Shown here in pieces: positions 43,027 to 51,437 of a stretch of DNA of 62,883 bases (positions within the stretch are counted from its first letter, which is position 1; the number at the start of each line of letters is the position of its first letter). The position numbers and the translations under genes were made by a program. Origin of the DNA: Flavobacterium quisquiliarum (GTDB lineage Bacteria; Bacteroidota; Bacteroidia; Flavobacteriales; Flavobacteriaceae); the NCBI RefSeq assembly GCF_019308285.1, contig NZ_WWEM01000021.1, positions 1 through 62,883 of the forward strand. The letters run 5' to 3'. The notes beneath the pieces are model-generated. The model had not been told where the DNA came from. It did no database searches and was given only the letters and a program-made list of their open reading frames with translations.

Positions 43027-43629
43027 TTACTGGCTCGAAGTTTTATAAATTAACTCAACATTTTTAATAGAACCAATTGGAGCAATTTTAATATGTTTTT
43101 CTCCTTTTGTAACATAAAAATAATATAGACTGTTTGTTCCAATAAGATTTACTTGTTGTGGTTTTTCATCATTAAAATTGATTTTATAATTGTAATCTAA
43201 AGTGCCTTTTTCGATACGTTGAGAAATAAAATAACCACCAGCCATTCCCGTTCCGATAAAGAATGACATAAGTACAAGCGCCAGTGTTTTTAAAGCAATA
43301 TTATTATAATATCTTTTTTTCTCTTCCAACGAAAAACTTTTGACAGATTTTAGTTCGAACATCTTTTGAACAGTTGGATTATGATCATATTTTACAAGAA
43401 GCTTTGGAAGATTATAGTGCCCAATGAATAAAAAAATTATGGTAATTAAAATAATTACATTTGAGGTCAAATAAGCTAAAGGACTTATTAAAATATCCAT
43501 GAAAGTAGAGAATTTCAAAATATTTATTCCTAGCTGGTAATATTGAATGCTATCTTTAAAAATACCCATTATAATGAGAAAGAGATAGCCAAACGGCAAC
43601 ATTTTTTCTAAATCGTCTGAAATTTTCAT
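43027..43629 (-). CDS. Hypothetical multi-pass membrane protein
   Basis: 200 residues from the ATG at 43629; a TTG two codons upstream is less likely. About three to four membrane helices (FGYLFLIIMGIF; VIILITIIFLFIGHY; ALKTLALVLMSFFIGTGMAGGYF) are followed by a soluble tail with beta strands ending in the C-terminal 70 residues. No family recognised. Confidence 0.6.
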   Translation of the reverse strand: MKISDDLEKMLPFGYLFLIIMGIFKDSIQYYQLGINILKFSTFMDILISPLAYLTSNVIILITIIFLFIGHYNLPKLLVKYDHNPTVQKMFELKSVKSFSLEEKKRYYNNIALKTLALVLMSFFIGTGMAGGYFISQRIEKGTLDYNYKINFNDEKPQQVNLIGTNSLYYFYVTKGEKHIKIAPIGSIKNVELIYKTSSQ

Positions 43630-43765
43630 TAACAACTTTTGGTTTGGTTGAAGGTTGTTTTTGGATAATCTTTTTAAGATTATTTTTCGTACGACTAAAA
43701 TAGCATTTTTTACTTACAATTGAAGAAGAATTATTTCTGGATTTAGTATATGATTTTAAAGAATC

Positions 43766-43853
43766 TTATTCATCCTGTCCTCTATATCTTTTGTGCCTCC
43801 CGATAGCTATCGGGATTAGCACAAAGGGATGTCGTTTCCATCAGGGCTAGGGT
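43766..43853 (-). ncRNA. Flavo-1-like structured RNA element, second copy
   Basis: On the minus strand, AGCCCTGATGGAAACGACATCC, then CTTTGTG pairs with CACAAAAG around an apical CCCGATAGCTATCGGGA stem, then GATATAGAGGACAGGAT. The conserved blocks (AGCCC-GAT-GAA, TCC-TTTGTG, CACAAAAGAT) match the copy upstream of rpsA. It lies 41 nt behind the hypothetical gene at 43895 and upstream of the membrane protein at 43629. Confidence 0.6.
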
Positions 43854-43894
43854 ATTAGGATTATTTAGAGAAGATTGACCGAATAATAAACGAT

Positions 43895-44323
43895 CTATAA
43901 TTTAAATTTTTTACCCTCCTTATAATTAATTGGAAATTTTGGACCTTTAACTCCAAAGGGACCTGAACCATTTTGATTATAGTAATAATCATTTTTATCA
44001 TTGGAATATTTTCCTGAACATAATAGATTAAAAGTGGTGCTTTTTCTACTTGATTTTAAAACACTAATATCAATCCAAATCGGAATTTTATTGTTTCTAT
44101 ACAATAAATCAACAACTTCAATTTCTGTTAAATCAAGTTTTATAATGTCATTTTCTTCAGGATAAATATCAAATTTATTTGAACCATCAATATTACCTGC
44201 AACGGTAAGAATTAAATTGTACTTAAAATCTGTAACTAATTTATCTTTAACATAGCGCTCAGCAAATCTAAGAGCCACAAAACTTGCTCCTTGTAAATGA
44301 AATAAAAAATCTTCTTTTGTCAT
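43895..44323 (-). CDS. Hypothetical cytoplasmic protein
   Basis: 142 residues with no signal or membrane segment. It has a helical N terminus (EDFLFHLQGASFVALRFAERYVKDK) and a beta-rich C terminus (IPIWIDISVLKSS; TTFNLLCSGKYS), ending in a Gly/Lys tail. No family recognised. It follows the SSS symporter gene with a 29-nt gap on the same strand and may be co-transcribed. Confidence 0.55.
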   Translation of the reverse strand: MTKEDFLFHLQGASFVALRFAERYVKDKLVTDFKYNLILTVAGNIDGSNKFDIYPEENDIIKLDLTEIEVVDLLYRNNKIPIWIDISVLKSSRKSTTFNLLCSGKYSNDKNDYYYNQNGSGPFGVKGPKFPINYKEGKKFKL

Positions 44324-44352
44324 TTGCTACAATGTTAAATTTATAAATTTAA

Positions 44353-46074
44353 TTATTCTTCAATTGTGGATAGGTCATTTTTACCTTTAAAAAATAAAAA
44401 TTGCAATACTACTGCTAATACAATCGTTAAAATAGCTCCAATAAAGTTCAGCCATAAGTAACCCAGTTTTTCCTGATTGTAAACCATAAAATAATAAATC
44501 ACAAAAATGGTAAGCTGGCTGATAATAGCACTTATAAACATTGGCTTTGCCTGAACTTTTTTAGAATAAAATGCAACTAAAAAGATTCCTAAAACAGTTC
44601 CGTAAAAGATAGAACCAATAATGTTTACAAGCTGAATTAAGTTTTCAAACAAAGTACCAACGCAGGCAAAAAGAATGGCTACAACTCCCCAAAACAGCGT
44701 AAAAAACTTTGTTGCATTTAGATAATGCTTTTCAGATTTTTCGCCTTTTACATTTCTTTTGTAAATGTCAATTGCTGTTGTAGAAGCCAATGCCGTTAAT
44801 CCTGAAGCCGTTGATGACATAGCAGCAGAAAGAATCACGGCCAATAATAATCCGATAAGTCCTTTTGGAAGATAATTTAGGATAAAGTGAAAAAAGACAT
44901 AATCTTTATCATTGGTTTCTGAGTTGCTGTCGGCTTTCAGGATAATTTCTTTGGCTTTTTCTCTAAGATCTTTTTCTTTATTAGACAATGCTACCAATTC
45001 TTTACGAAGAATCGGATTGTCATAATCTTGATTTAGCTGATCAATATACAGTAAGTTGATTACTTTTTTGTCCTCCGAAAGTTTTACTAACTTCTCTTCC
45101 AAATTATGGTATTCTCCTTTAAAAGCTGATTTTTCAATGGTTGCTTTATTGTTTGGATTGAAATTTAAAGGCACAGGATTAAACTGAAAAAATACAAATA
45201 CCATAACTCCCGTCAAAAGAATAAAGAATTGCATTGGAACTTTTAAAAGTCCGTTCATGATTAATCCCATCTGACTTTCACGCACCGATTTCCCAGATAA
45301 ATAACGACCAACCTGCGATTGATCTGTTCCAAAATAGGCAAGTGCCAAAAAGAAACCTCCAGTAATACCACTCCAAATGGTGTATTTTTCTTCAGGATCA
45401 AAAGAGAAATCTACAATATTCATTTTATCATTTGCTCCAGCAATATGAAGCGCACTGTTAAAAGTCATGTCATTTGGAAGATAATGAAGAATCAAAAAGA
45501 AGGTGATAAACATCCCGGACATAATCACAAACATCTGCTGTTTTTGTGTTACGTTTACGGCTTTTGTTCCTCCTGAAAAAGTATAAATAATTACCATTAC
45601 ACCGATAATAATGTTCATGACAGTTAAATTCCAGCCGAGAAGCGCAGATAAAATAATCGCTGGCGCATAAATAGTTAATCCAGTTCCTAAACCTCTTTGA
45701 ACCAAGAATAAAATAGCTGCAAGAGAACGTGTTTTAACGTCAAATCTCTTTTCTAAAAATTCGTAGGCGGTAAAAACTTTGCTTTTATGATAGAGCGGAA
45801 TAAAAGTTAAACAAATCACAACCATAGCAATTGGCAATCCGAAATAGAATTGCACAAAACCCATTCCGTCATGATAAGCTTGTCCTGGCGTTGATAGAAA
45901 GGTAATTGCGCTGGCCTGAGTAGCCATTACAGAAAGACCAACCGTATACCAAGGTGTTTCGTTGTTTCCTAAAATGAAATCTTCAACATTTTTACTTCCT
46001 TTGGTTTTCCACGAGCCATATCCAACAATAAATAATAAAGTTACAATAAGTACGATCCAGTCAAATAGCTGCAT
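44353..46074 (-). CDS. Sodium:solute symporter (SSS family)
   Basis: 573 residues and about 13 membrane helices. Core segments are WYTVGLSVMATQASAITFLSTPGQAYHDG, FGTDQSQVGRYLSGKS and AVILSAAMSSTASGLTALAS. A charged coiled insert of about 90 residues (about 305-390) interrupts the core. The family takes up sugars, amino acids, nucleosides or sialic acid by Na+ coupling. Operon context with a PIG-L deacetylase suggests an amino sugar-like solute; this is inference. Confidence 0.88.
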   Translation of the reverse strand: MQLFDWIVLIVTLLFIVGYGSWKTKGSKNVEDFILGNNETPWYTVGLSVMATQASAITFLSTPGQAYHDGMGFVQFYFGLPIAMVVICLTFIPLYHKSKVFTAYEFLEKRFDVKTRSLAAILFLVQRGLGTGLTIYAPAIILSALLGWNLTVMNIIIGVMVIIYTFSGGTKAVNVTQKQQMFVIMSGMFITFFLILHYLPNDMTFNSALHIAGANDKMNIVDFSFDPEEKYTIWSGITGGFFLALAYFGTDQSQVGRYLSGKSVRESQMGLIMNGLLKVPMQFFILLTGVMVFVFFQFNPVPLNFNPNNKATIEKSAFKGEYHNLEEKLVKLSEDKKVINLLYIDQLNQDYDNPILRKELVALSNKEKDLREKAKEIILKADSNSETNDKDYVFFHFILNYLPKGLIGLLLAVILSAAMSSTASGLTALASTTAIDIYKRNVKGEKSEKHYLNATKFFTLFWGVVAILFACVGTLFENLIQLVNIIGSIFYGTVLGIFLVAFYSKKVQAKPMFISAIISQLTIFVIYYFMVYNQEKLGYLWLNFIGAILTIVLAVVLQFLFFKGKNDLSTIEE

Positions 46075-46077
46075 AGG

Positions 46078-46185
46078 TTATGAATATAATTGCATGATTA
46101 AAAAGAAAATAGCAATATAGATTGCATTAGCGACCAAAACATAGGTATAGCTTTTCTTCCATTTTTTTTGTTTTTTGGTTTCCAT
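46078..46185 (-). CDS. 35-residue single-pass membrane protein
   Basis: A small open frame of 35 codons plus stop. It begins METKKQKKWKKSYTY, then a hydrophobic helix of about 18 residues (VLVANAIYIAIFFLIMQL) and a two-residue tail. The positive N terminus predicts an inside orientation. It starts 3 nt after the PIG-L stop codon and ends 3 nt before the symporter ATG, so it is most likely the middle gene of a three-gene operon. Some SSS carriers have small companion subunits (for example the DUF485 and YhdT types); this one is much shorter and of unknown family. Confidence 0.7.
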   Translation of the reverse strand: METKKQKKWKKSYTYVLVANAIYIAIFFLIMQLYS

Positions 46186-46188
46186 ATT

Positions 46189-48720
46189 TTATTGCTTTAT
46201 ATCTTGTTTTGGAGCTTCAAGAGGTTGTTTTAGCGAAATAATATTAGATAATAATCTATAAGCTCCAGAAACTCCTTCTGGCAATTCTCTAAAGAAACTT
46301 AAACCAGTGTAAATATAATATCCTTTTCCGTATGGAGCGACTAATAAAGCGCCATCTTTAGCAGATTCTCCTTTATCATGAGACGAAATAATAGGAGTAA
46401 AGGCAGGATCGTATTCATTTGGATAGTATAAACCTTGTTCTTGTGTCCAGCCTTCAAAATCTTTAGAACTGATTTTATTTGGCGTATTTAAAACAGGATG
46501 ATTTGGTGCTAAGAAAGTGATTTTTGCATTTTCTTCGGTTACACGATCATTCGATAATTTTAATGGATATGGCGCGATTTTATCAGTGACCAATCTTCCG
46601 TTTGTATTATATTGTACAATCATATTTTTACCACCTTTTACAAAATTGAAAAGAATGTTTTGTTTGTTAGCTAAAGCATTAACGGTATTGTAAGCACGAA
46701 CTCCTGTAATGACAGTACTGAATGAATCTAATTTTTCTGGCGTAATTTCTTCAGGTTTTAAAATTGAAACTTTGTATCCCATTTGTTTTAAACTTTCAGG
46801 AACTTCGTCGCCAGCGCCCATAATGTAAGCAATCGCATCTTCTGAAGTTTTTAGATCAATTCTGATGCATTTTGATTCAGCCGGTTTTAAAACCATTTGT
46901 TTAGTAATATGAGGAAAATCAATAATCGTCTGATCTTTATCAAAACGTTTGCCGTCAACTGTTGCAATACTTTTAGCAGTAACTTCTTCTGGATTAACAG
47001 GTGGTGTTACTTCAAAGTAAAAAATCTGTTCATTTCCTTTTTTGTCCAAAGTAAACGGAATTTCTTTTGGAGATACATTCCAGCTTTTTGGTAAATCCAA
47101 TTGTAAATTTCCTTTTACCTCGTCTTTTCCAGCACGAACTTTTACTGGAATCATTTTGCTTTTAGTGTCTCTAAAAATCAAAACTCTTTCTAAAATTGAA
47201 GTCGTAACTTCTGGAACAATATCCAAGAAATTATACATTTCTCCTTTAACGCCGTCATTGTATTTGTAGACAACTGTTCGTTCAAACGGAATTTCAACAC
47301 CAGCAATTTTTACGTTAAAAACAACTTTAGTATCTCTTATAATATCTGGAGTTCCAATAATTTCTTGATTCAAAACCGTGTACATTCCGACAGTTGCTTT
47401 TTCTTTTAACCAATACGGCTGTGTATATTCAATAGTATTTGGAAGCTGCAACTGAAGATTAATTTTTTGATCGCTGTTGTTTTTTAAAACACTGTTTTGA
47501 ACAGTCGTTTTATTGTCTGGCAATGTTGTAATACTTACTAATTGCATATCAACCGAACATCTGTTGATAGCTTCAAGAGTTAATCTGATAGTACTTCCAG
47601 GAGTCGCTTCCTGTTCGTTTGAAACCGCTTCAAGATATAAACCAGAACATGAAGCAATGATGCTTTTGATTGCTTCGGATTTGATTGTTTTCCAATGGGT
47701 ATCTTCCAAAGCTTCTATCATCGAATAGGCTTTAACTAAATCTGGGATACTTGCAGAAGGATTACTGAAATTATAATTTGAAATGATTTGAGCGATTAAA
47801 TCTCCAATTGGTTTTCCGTTTTTGACACGATTCCAACTTGTATCAATTCCGTCAAATAAATTATCACGGTCTTTTGGCGTTTCTCCATTAATCAATTCTA
47901 GATATTCTGTTTCATCACCACGAACTCCAGTACTTCCAAAACCTTGTGATTGATGACGGCTTCTACTCAAAGCGGCAATTTCTTGATTCGATTTCCCGAT
48001 TCCAGTGTAATAAACACCAGTTTCTAATTTGGTAAATTTTGATTTATTGGCTGCATCAAATTTTTCCTGACTGCCATAAAACCACCAAGACGGATTAAAA
48101 AATTGTCTTTTTACCTGCCAAGGCATTACGTATTTCAATTGCTCTGGATAAACTTTTGGATCATTTGTTAGTTTAAAACTTTCAACGCTCAACATTGCAG
48201 AAGAAGTGTGATGACCGTGTGTTGTTCCCGGCGAGCGATGATCAAATCTATTGATTATAATGTCTGGCTGAAATTTTCTGATTGTCCAAACCACATCAGC
48301 TAAGACTTTATCTTTATCCCAAATGTCTAAGGTTTCATTTGGATTTTTAGAAAAACCAAAATCATTGGCGCGAGAGAAAAACTGTTCTCCGCCATCTATT
48401 TTTCTAGCTTCAATTAATTCTTGAGTTCTTATAACTCCTAATAATTCGCGTAATTGTGATCCAATTAAATTCTGACCTCCATCACCACGAGTTAAAGACA
48501 AATAACCCGTTCTCGCATTCATATCATTGGCCAAATACGAAATCATTCTGGTATTTTCATCATCAGGATGTGCAGCAAGATATAATACGGAACCCAAAAA
48601 GTTTAATTTTTTGATTTTATTGTAAATTTCAACTGAACTTGGTTTTTGAGGCTGCTGTGCAAACGAAATCTGAAAACCTATAAAAAATAAAAGAAAGATT
48701 TGTACCTGTATTTTTCGCAT
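46189..48720 (-). CDS. PIG-L (LmbE-like) deacetylase, large form
   Basis: 843 residues. A signal peptide (FLLFFIGFQISFAQ) precedes an N-terminal PIG-L domain. The zinc motif AAHPDDE is at 49-55, and NRFDHRSPGTTHGHHTS gives the other metal-site histidines. The middle has beta-sandwich domains; the C terminus (about 640-830) resembles a GATase/ThuA-like fold (VITGVRAYNTVN, GKNMIVQYNTNGR). The family removes acetyl groups from N-acetyl sugars. It begins an operon with the small membrane protein and the SSS symporter. A minus-strand TATTTTTG element lies at 48752-48759. Confidence 0.9.
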   Translation of the reverse strand: MRKIQVQIFLLFFIGFQISFAQQPQKPSSVEIYNKIKKLNFLGSVLYLAAHPDDENTRMISYLANDMNARTGYLSLTRGDGGQNLIGSQLRELLGVIRTQELIEARKIDGGEQFFSRANDFGFSKNPNETLDIWDKDKVLADVVWTIRKFQPDIIINRFDHRSPGTTHGHHTSSAMLSVESFKLTNDPKVYPEQLKYVMPWQVKRQFFNPSWWFYGSQEKFDAANKSKFTKLETGVYYTGIGKSNQEIAALSRSRHQSQGFGSTGVRGDETEYLELINGETPKDRDNLFDGIDTSWNRVKNGKPIGDLIAQIISNYNFSNPSASIPDLVKAYSMIEALEDTHWKTIKSEAIKSIIASCSGLYLEAVSNEQEATPGSTIRLTLEAINRCSVDMQLVSITTLPDNKTTVQNSVLKNNSDQKINLQLQLPNTIEYTQPYWLKEKATVGMYTVLNQEIIGTPDIIRDTKVVFNVKIAGVEIPFERTVVYKYNDGVKGEMYNFLDIVPEVTTSILERVLIFRDTKSKMIPVKVRAGKDEVKGNLQLDLPKSWNVSPKEIPFTLDKKGNEQIFYFEVTPPVNPEEVTAKSIATVDGKRFDKDQTIIDFPHITKQMVLKPAESKCIRIDLKTSEDAIAYIMGAGDEVPESLKQMGYKVSILKPEEITPEKLDSFSTVITGVRAYNTVNALANKQNILFNFVKGGKNMIVQYNTNGRLVTDKIAPYPLKLSNDRVTEENAKITFLAPNHPVLNTPNKISSKDFEGWTQEQGLYYPNEYDPAFTPIISSHDKGESAKDGALLVAPYGKGYYIYTGLSFFRELPEGVSGAYRLLSNIISLKQPLEAPKQDIKQ

Positions 48721-48751
48721 GATTAAAAGTTAGGTGTTTTTAGAATTGTCC

Positions 48752-48759
48752 CAAAAATA
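48752..48759 (-). promoter_or_regulatory. -7 promoter element (TATTTTTG, minus strand)
   Basis: TAnnTTTG match 32 nt upstream of the PIG-L start; no clear upstream TTG box. Confidence 0.4.
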
Positions 48760-48836
48760 CTAATTATTTTATGGAAGATTATTTAAATGAAATGTTAACG
48801 CACAATAATTGTACCTTAAATTGAGAAGGAATAAAA

Positions 48837-48874
48837 TAAAAAGAGCCGTTAGATGTGTTCTAACGGCTCTTTTG
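48837..48874 (-). terminator. Terminator of the beta-propeller lipoprotein gene
   Basis: A perfect 15-bp stem, AAAAGAGCCGTTAGA with TCTAACGGCTCTTTT, with a T-rich run on the minus strand. It lies 28 nt past the stop of the gene at 48902. Confidence 0.85.
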
Positions 48875-48901
48875 TATTTTGATTTTGAAATAAACGAAAT
48901 G

Positions 48902-50527
48902 TTATTTCAATTTGTTTTCTGTATCAGTATAATTTCCTGTAATGGTTACGCCACTATTTTTAGTAACTTTTCCGTAAATTGTAATAGAAGAACCTGTACC
49001 GATGAAATTAATTTTAGCACCGCTGTTTAATAACAGATCTCCCCAAATTACAACCGAACCTTCTACTTGTAATGTTGCATTGCTGTTAATAATTAGTTGA
49101 GTTGGATTTGATTGCTGATATTTACCTTGAGATAAACTTCCTCTCATGTTAAAAGTACCACCGCTGTTTAAAGTTAGATTATTCAAAATTGCAATAGAGC
49201 CACAGTGTGTTAATACAGCTCCAGAATTAATAATAGCCGAATTAATAGCAGTTGCGCCTTGATACGATTTAATGTCATTTGAATTTAAAATCAAATCTTT
49301 GCCTTGATTGTAAACAGGATATGAAGAACAGCTTGCAAATGTAGTATTTGGTTTTTCCATCTTAATGATTTTTAAACCGCCTGTTCCGCTAGCAACATAA
49401 ATATAATTACCACTAGATTTAACATAGTTTGATGAGCCAGCAATTCCTAAAGAACCTAACAAGCTTAATTGTGTTCCTGATTGATAAACATTTAATCCTA
49501 ATGCTCCATTAGCAAGGAAAGCATAACCATCATTTACAGAAACTGCATTCGTAACATTATCTTCAGCAGCAGTTGGAATTGCAATAGTCTGCAATTTTGA
49601 ACCGCTGTTAATATCATAAACACCAAGACCATTAGGGCCTTCAGAAACTAAAAGTTTTGTTCCGTCAATATCCATTGTTCTTTTTGCACCGCTTACATCT
49701 GTAGATGTCGCAAAACTTTTTTGTAAAGCAAGTGTAGATTGATTGTAAATATTAACACCTTTAGTACCGCTTAAAGTAACCACTTTATCAGAAGTTAAAG
49801 CGATAGAACGTAAATCAGCCACAGCAACTTTACCTGTTATGGCTTTTGTTGAAGCACTCATTTTAAACAAACTTCCGTTATCTCCAGTAACAGCAAAATA
49901 ATCATTAGTATTAGCTGCTACATCTGTAGTGACTCTGCTTTCTAAGTAATTTGCAGTAGTTTTATCCGTAAGAAGACCAGAACTTAATGGCATGTTATAA
50001 ACTACAGCTGGATTATTTTTAAGTAAAGGATCTTTGTCTATATCTTTTGCAGCACCAATAATTAAGTTTCCGTTAGTATAAGTAAGAGAAGTAATATCTG
50101 TATTTGGAATCAAAGCAGATGTAACCAACTTAGGTTTGTAAGGATCAGTAACATCAATCACGTCAATTGCTCCAGAATAAACATCACCTCTAGTGATATA
50201 AGAAACATAAGCATAGTTTCCGTTTACCGTAACATGACTGGCTTGTAAAGTTCTTCCGTTAGCGTCAACTGGAGGTTTTACCTCTGCAATTTGAACAAGC
50301 GGAAAATTGGTAACAGTATTCTCTGCAGATTTACCTGTCTGAGAACCGTTTTCGATCGAAATTACTCCAGAATTGGTGTAATCAAGCCTTTGGCTTAAAG
50401 TGTTTTGATCAGAAGTAATCGTAATGTTGTCCAACGACTGATTGTTGTTTTTGTTATCATCGTTACTGTCACAGCCTATTAATAGGGACATTGCTAAAAA
50501 TGAAAGCAAATAAACATTCTTTTTCAT
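48902..50527 (-). CDS. LVIVD/beta-propeller-type surface lipoprotein
   Basis: 541 residues. A lipoprotein signal (LLSFLAMSLLIGC) is followed by an acidic DSNDDNKNNN stretch. Residues about 75-400 contain repeated beta-propeller-like blades (IDVIDVTDPYKPKLV; VNDGYAFLANGALGLNVY; YIYVASGTGGLKIIKME). The last 140 residues are repetitive (NSGAVLTHCGSIAILNNLTLNSGG) and look like a parallel beta-helix. Function unknown; probably surface-exposed. A good minus-strand promoter precedes it. Confidence 0.78.
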   Translation of the reverse strand: MKKNVYLLSFLAMSLLIGCDSNDDNKNNNQSLDNITITSDQNTLSQRLDYTNSGVISIENGSQTGKSAENTVTNFPLVQIAEVKPPVDANGRTLQASHVTVNGNYAYVSYITRGDVYSGAIDVIDVTDPYKPKLVTSALIPNTDITSLTYTNGNLIIGAAKDIDKDPLLKNNPAVVYNMPLSSGLLTDKTTANYLESRVTTDVAANTNDYFAVTGDNGSLFKMSASTKAITGKVAVADLRSIALTSDKVVTLSGTKGVNIYNQSTLALQKSFATSTDVSGAKRTMDIDGTKLLVSEGPNGLGVYDINSGSKLQTIAIPTAAEDNVTNAVSVNDGYAFLANGALGLNVYQSGTQLSLLGSLGIAGSSNYVKSSGNYIYVASGTGGLKIIKMEKPNTTFASCSSYPVYNQGKDLILNSNDIKSYQGATAINSAIINSGAVLTHCGSIAILNNLTLNSGGTFNMRGSLSQGKYQQSNPTQLIINSNATLQVEGSVVIWGDLLLNSGAKINFIGTGSSITIYGKVTKNSGVTITGNYTDTENKLK

Positions 50528-50559
50528 AAAGATTCGATTTGAGTTTTAGAAATTCGGTG

Positions 50560-50589
50560 CAAATATATATCATAATCACATTAAACAAA
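50560..50589 (-). promoter_or_regulatory. Promoter of the beta-propeller lipoprotein gene
   Basis: On the minus strand, TTTG, then 18 nt, then TATATTTG, a full flavobacterial match. The -7 box is 33 nt before the ATG at 50527. Confidence 0.72.
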
Positions 50590-50682
50590 GGTTAATTTTT
50601 AAAATTAGACAATTTAAACACTTGTTTAATAGTGATTTATACTAAAATTACAATCTTTTGAAAAAAAATCAAAACAAAAAAT

Positions 50683-50722
50683 GTAAAAAAAAGAGAGTAT
50701 CATTTTTGTGATACTCTCTTGT
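50683..50722 (-). terminator. Terminator of the His-rich protein gene
   Basis: AAGAGAGTATCA and TGATACTCTCTT form a perfect 12-bp stem around a 6-nt loop, followed on the minus strand by a T tract. Confidence 0.85.
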
Positions 50723-50745
50723 GCTGAAAATTAGTTGTTTAGCAA

Positions 50746-51249
50746 TTATCTTCTTCCATGCCCGTGATCGCGGTCATCGTGATGGCGGCGATCATCATGT
50801 TTATCACGGTGCTTGTCATGTTTGTCATAATGTTTGTGATCCCTGTGATCATTGTAACCATATACTGGTCTTGGTTTGTATGGTCTTTGAGGCGCTCCAT
50901 GATATCCTTTGTAGTATTTTACTTTATGGCGATCATAGTAAACGTAAGGGGTTCTACCATGGTAATCAGTTAAAACTACTTTATAACCTCCATACAAATC
51001 ATAATTTCTATATTGTCTTGGCAAGTAAGTTGTTCTTACCCATTTTCCTCTTCCAAAATAGATGAATTGAGCTGCACGTACATCGTAGTAAGCTTGAATA
51101 TCAGGAAGATAATAATACTCCATATCTGTATATCCTGCAGGTCCCCAAGCTGGAGGAGTTCCTATGTTTACGTTTATCGATACTTGGGCTTGCGTGGCGC
51201 TTGCAACCATTAGAAATAATCCGGCGATTGCTAATTTTATCGTTTTCAT
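50746..51249 (-). CDS. Exported protein with His/Asp-rich C terminus
   Basis: 167 residues. A signal peptide (LAIAGLFLMVASATQAQ) precedes a Tyr/Gly-rich domain (YYLPDIQAYYDVRAAQF; WVRTTYLPRQYRNYD). The last 35 residues are dominated by His, Asp, Arg and Lys (DHRDHKHYDKHDKHRDKH). Such tails can bind divalent metals, but this is inference. No family recognised beyond similarity to other flavobacterial exported proteins. Single gene with its own terminator. Confidence 0.65.
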   Translation of the reverse strand: MKTIKLAIAGLFLMVASATQAQVSINVNIGTPPAWGPAGYTDMEYYYLPDIQAYYDVRAAQFIYFGRGKWVRTTYLPRQYRNYDLYGGYKVVLTDYHGRTPYVYYDRHKVKYYKGYHGAPQRPYKPRPVYGYNDHRDHKHYDKHDKHRDKHDDRRHHDDRDHGHGRR

Positions 51250-51437
51250 CTTTTTTATTTTTTTATTGTTAATCTTGTTTAAGGATATTCATATACTGTG
51301 CCAAAAAAAAGTAAAGATGTATTTTGTCGAGTAAAAAACGCATTTCGTCGAATTATTTTTAGTTTTGTTTAATGTATAAAATGTTGGTTTTTAAAGGTTT
51401 TTATTCAAAATAGAACTTTGAAAAAAAGATTAAAAAA

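Noticed and set aside
43895..44323. Toxin-antitoxin or immunity protein
   Set aside because: The small soluble protein has no recognised immunity fold and no adjacent toxin; the idea rests on size alone.
50721..51213. Several plus-strand frames opposite the His-rich exported protein
   Set aside because: Their unusual composition reflects the His/Asp codons of the true minus-strand gene.
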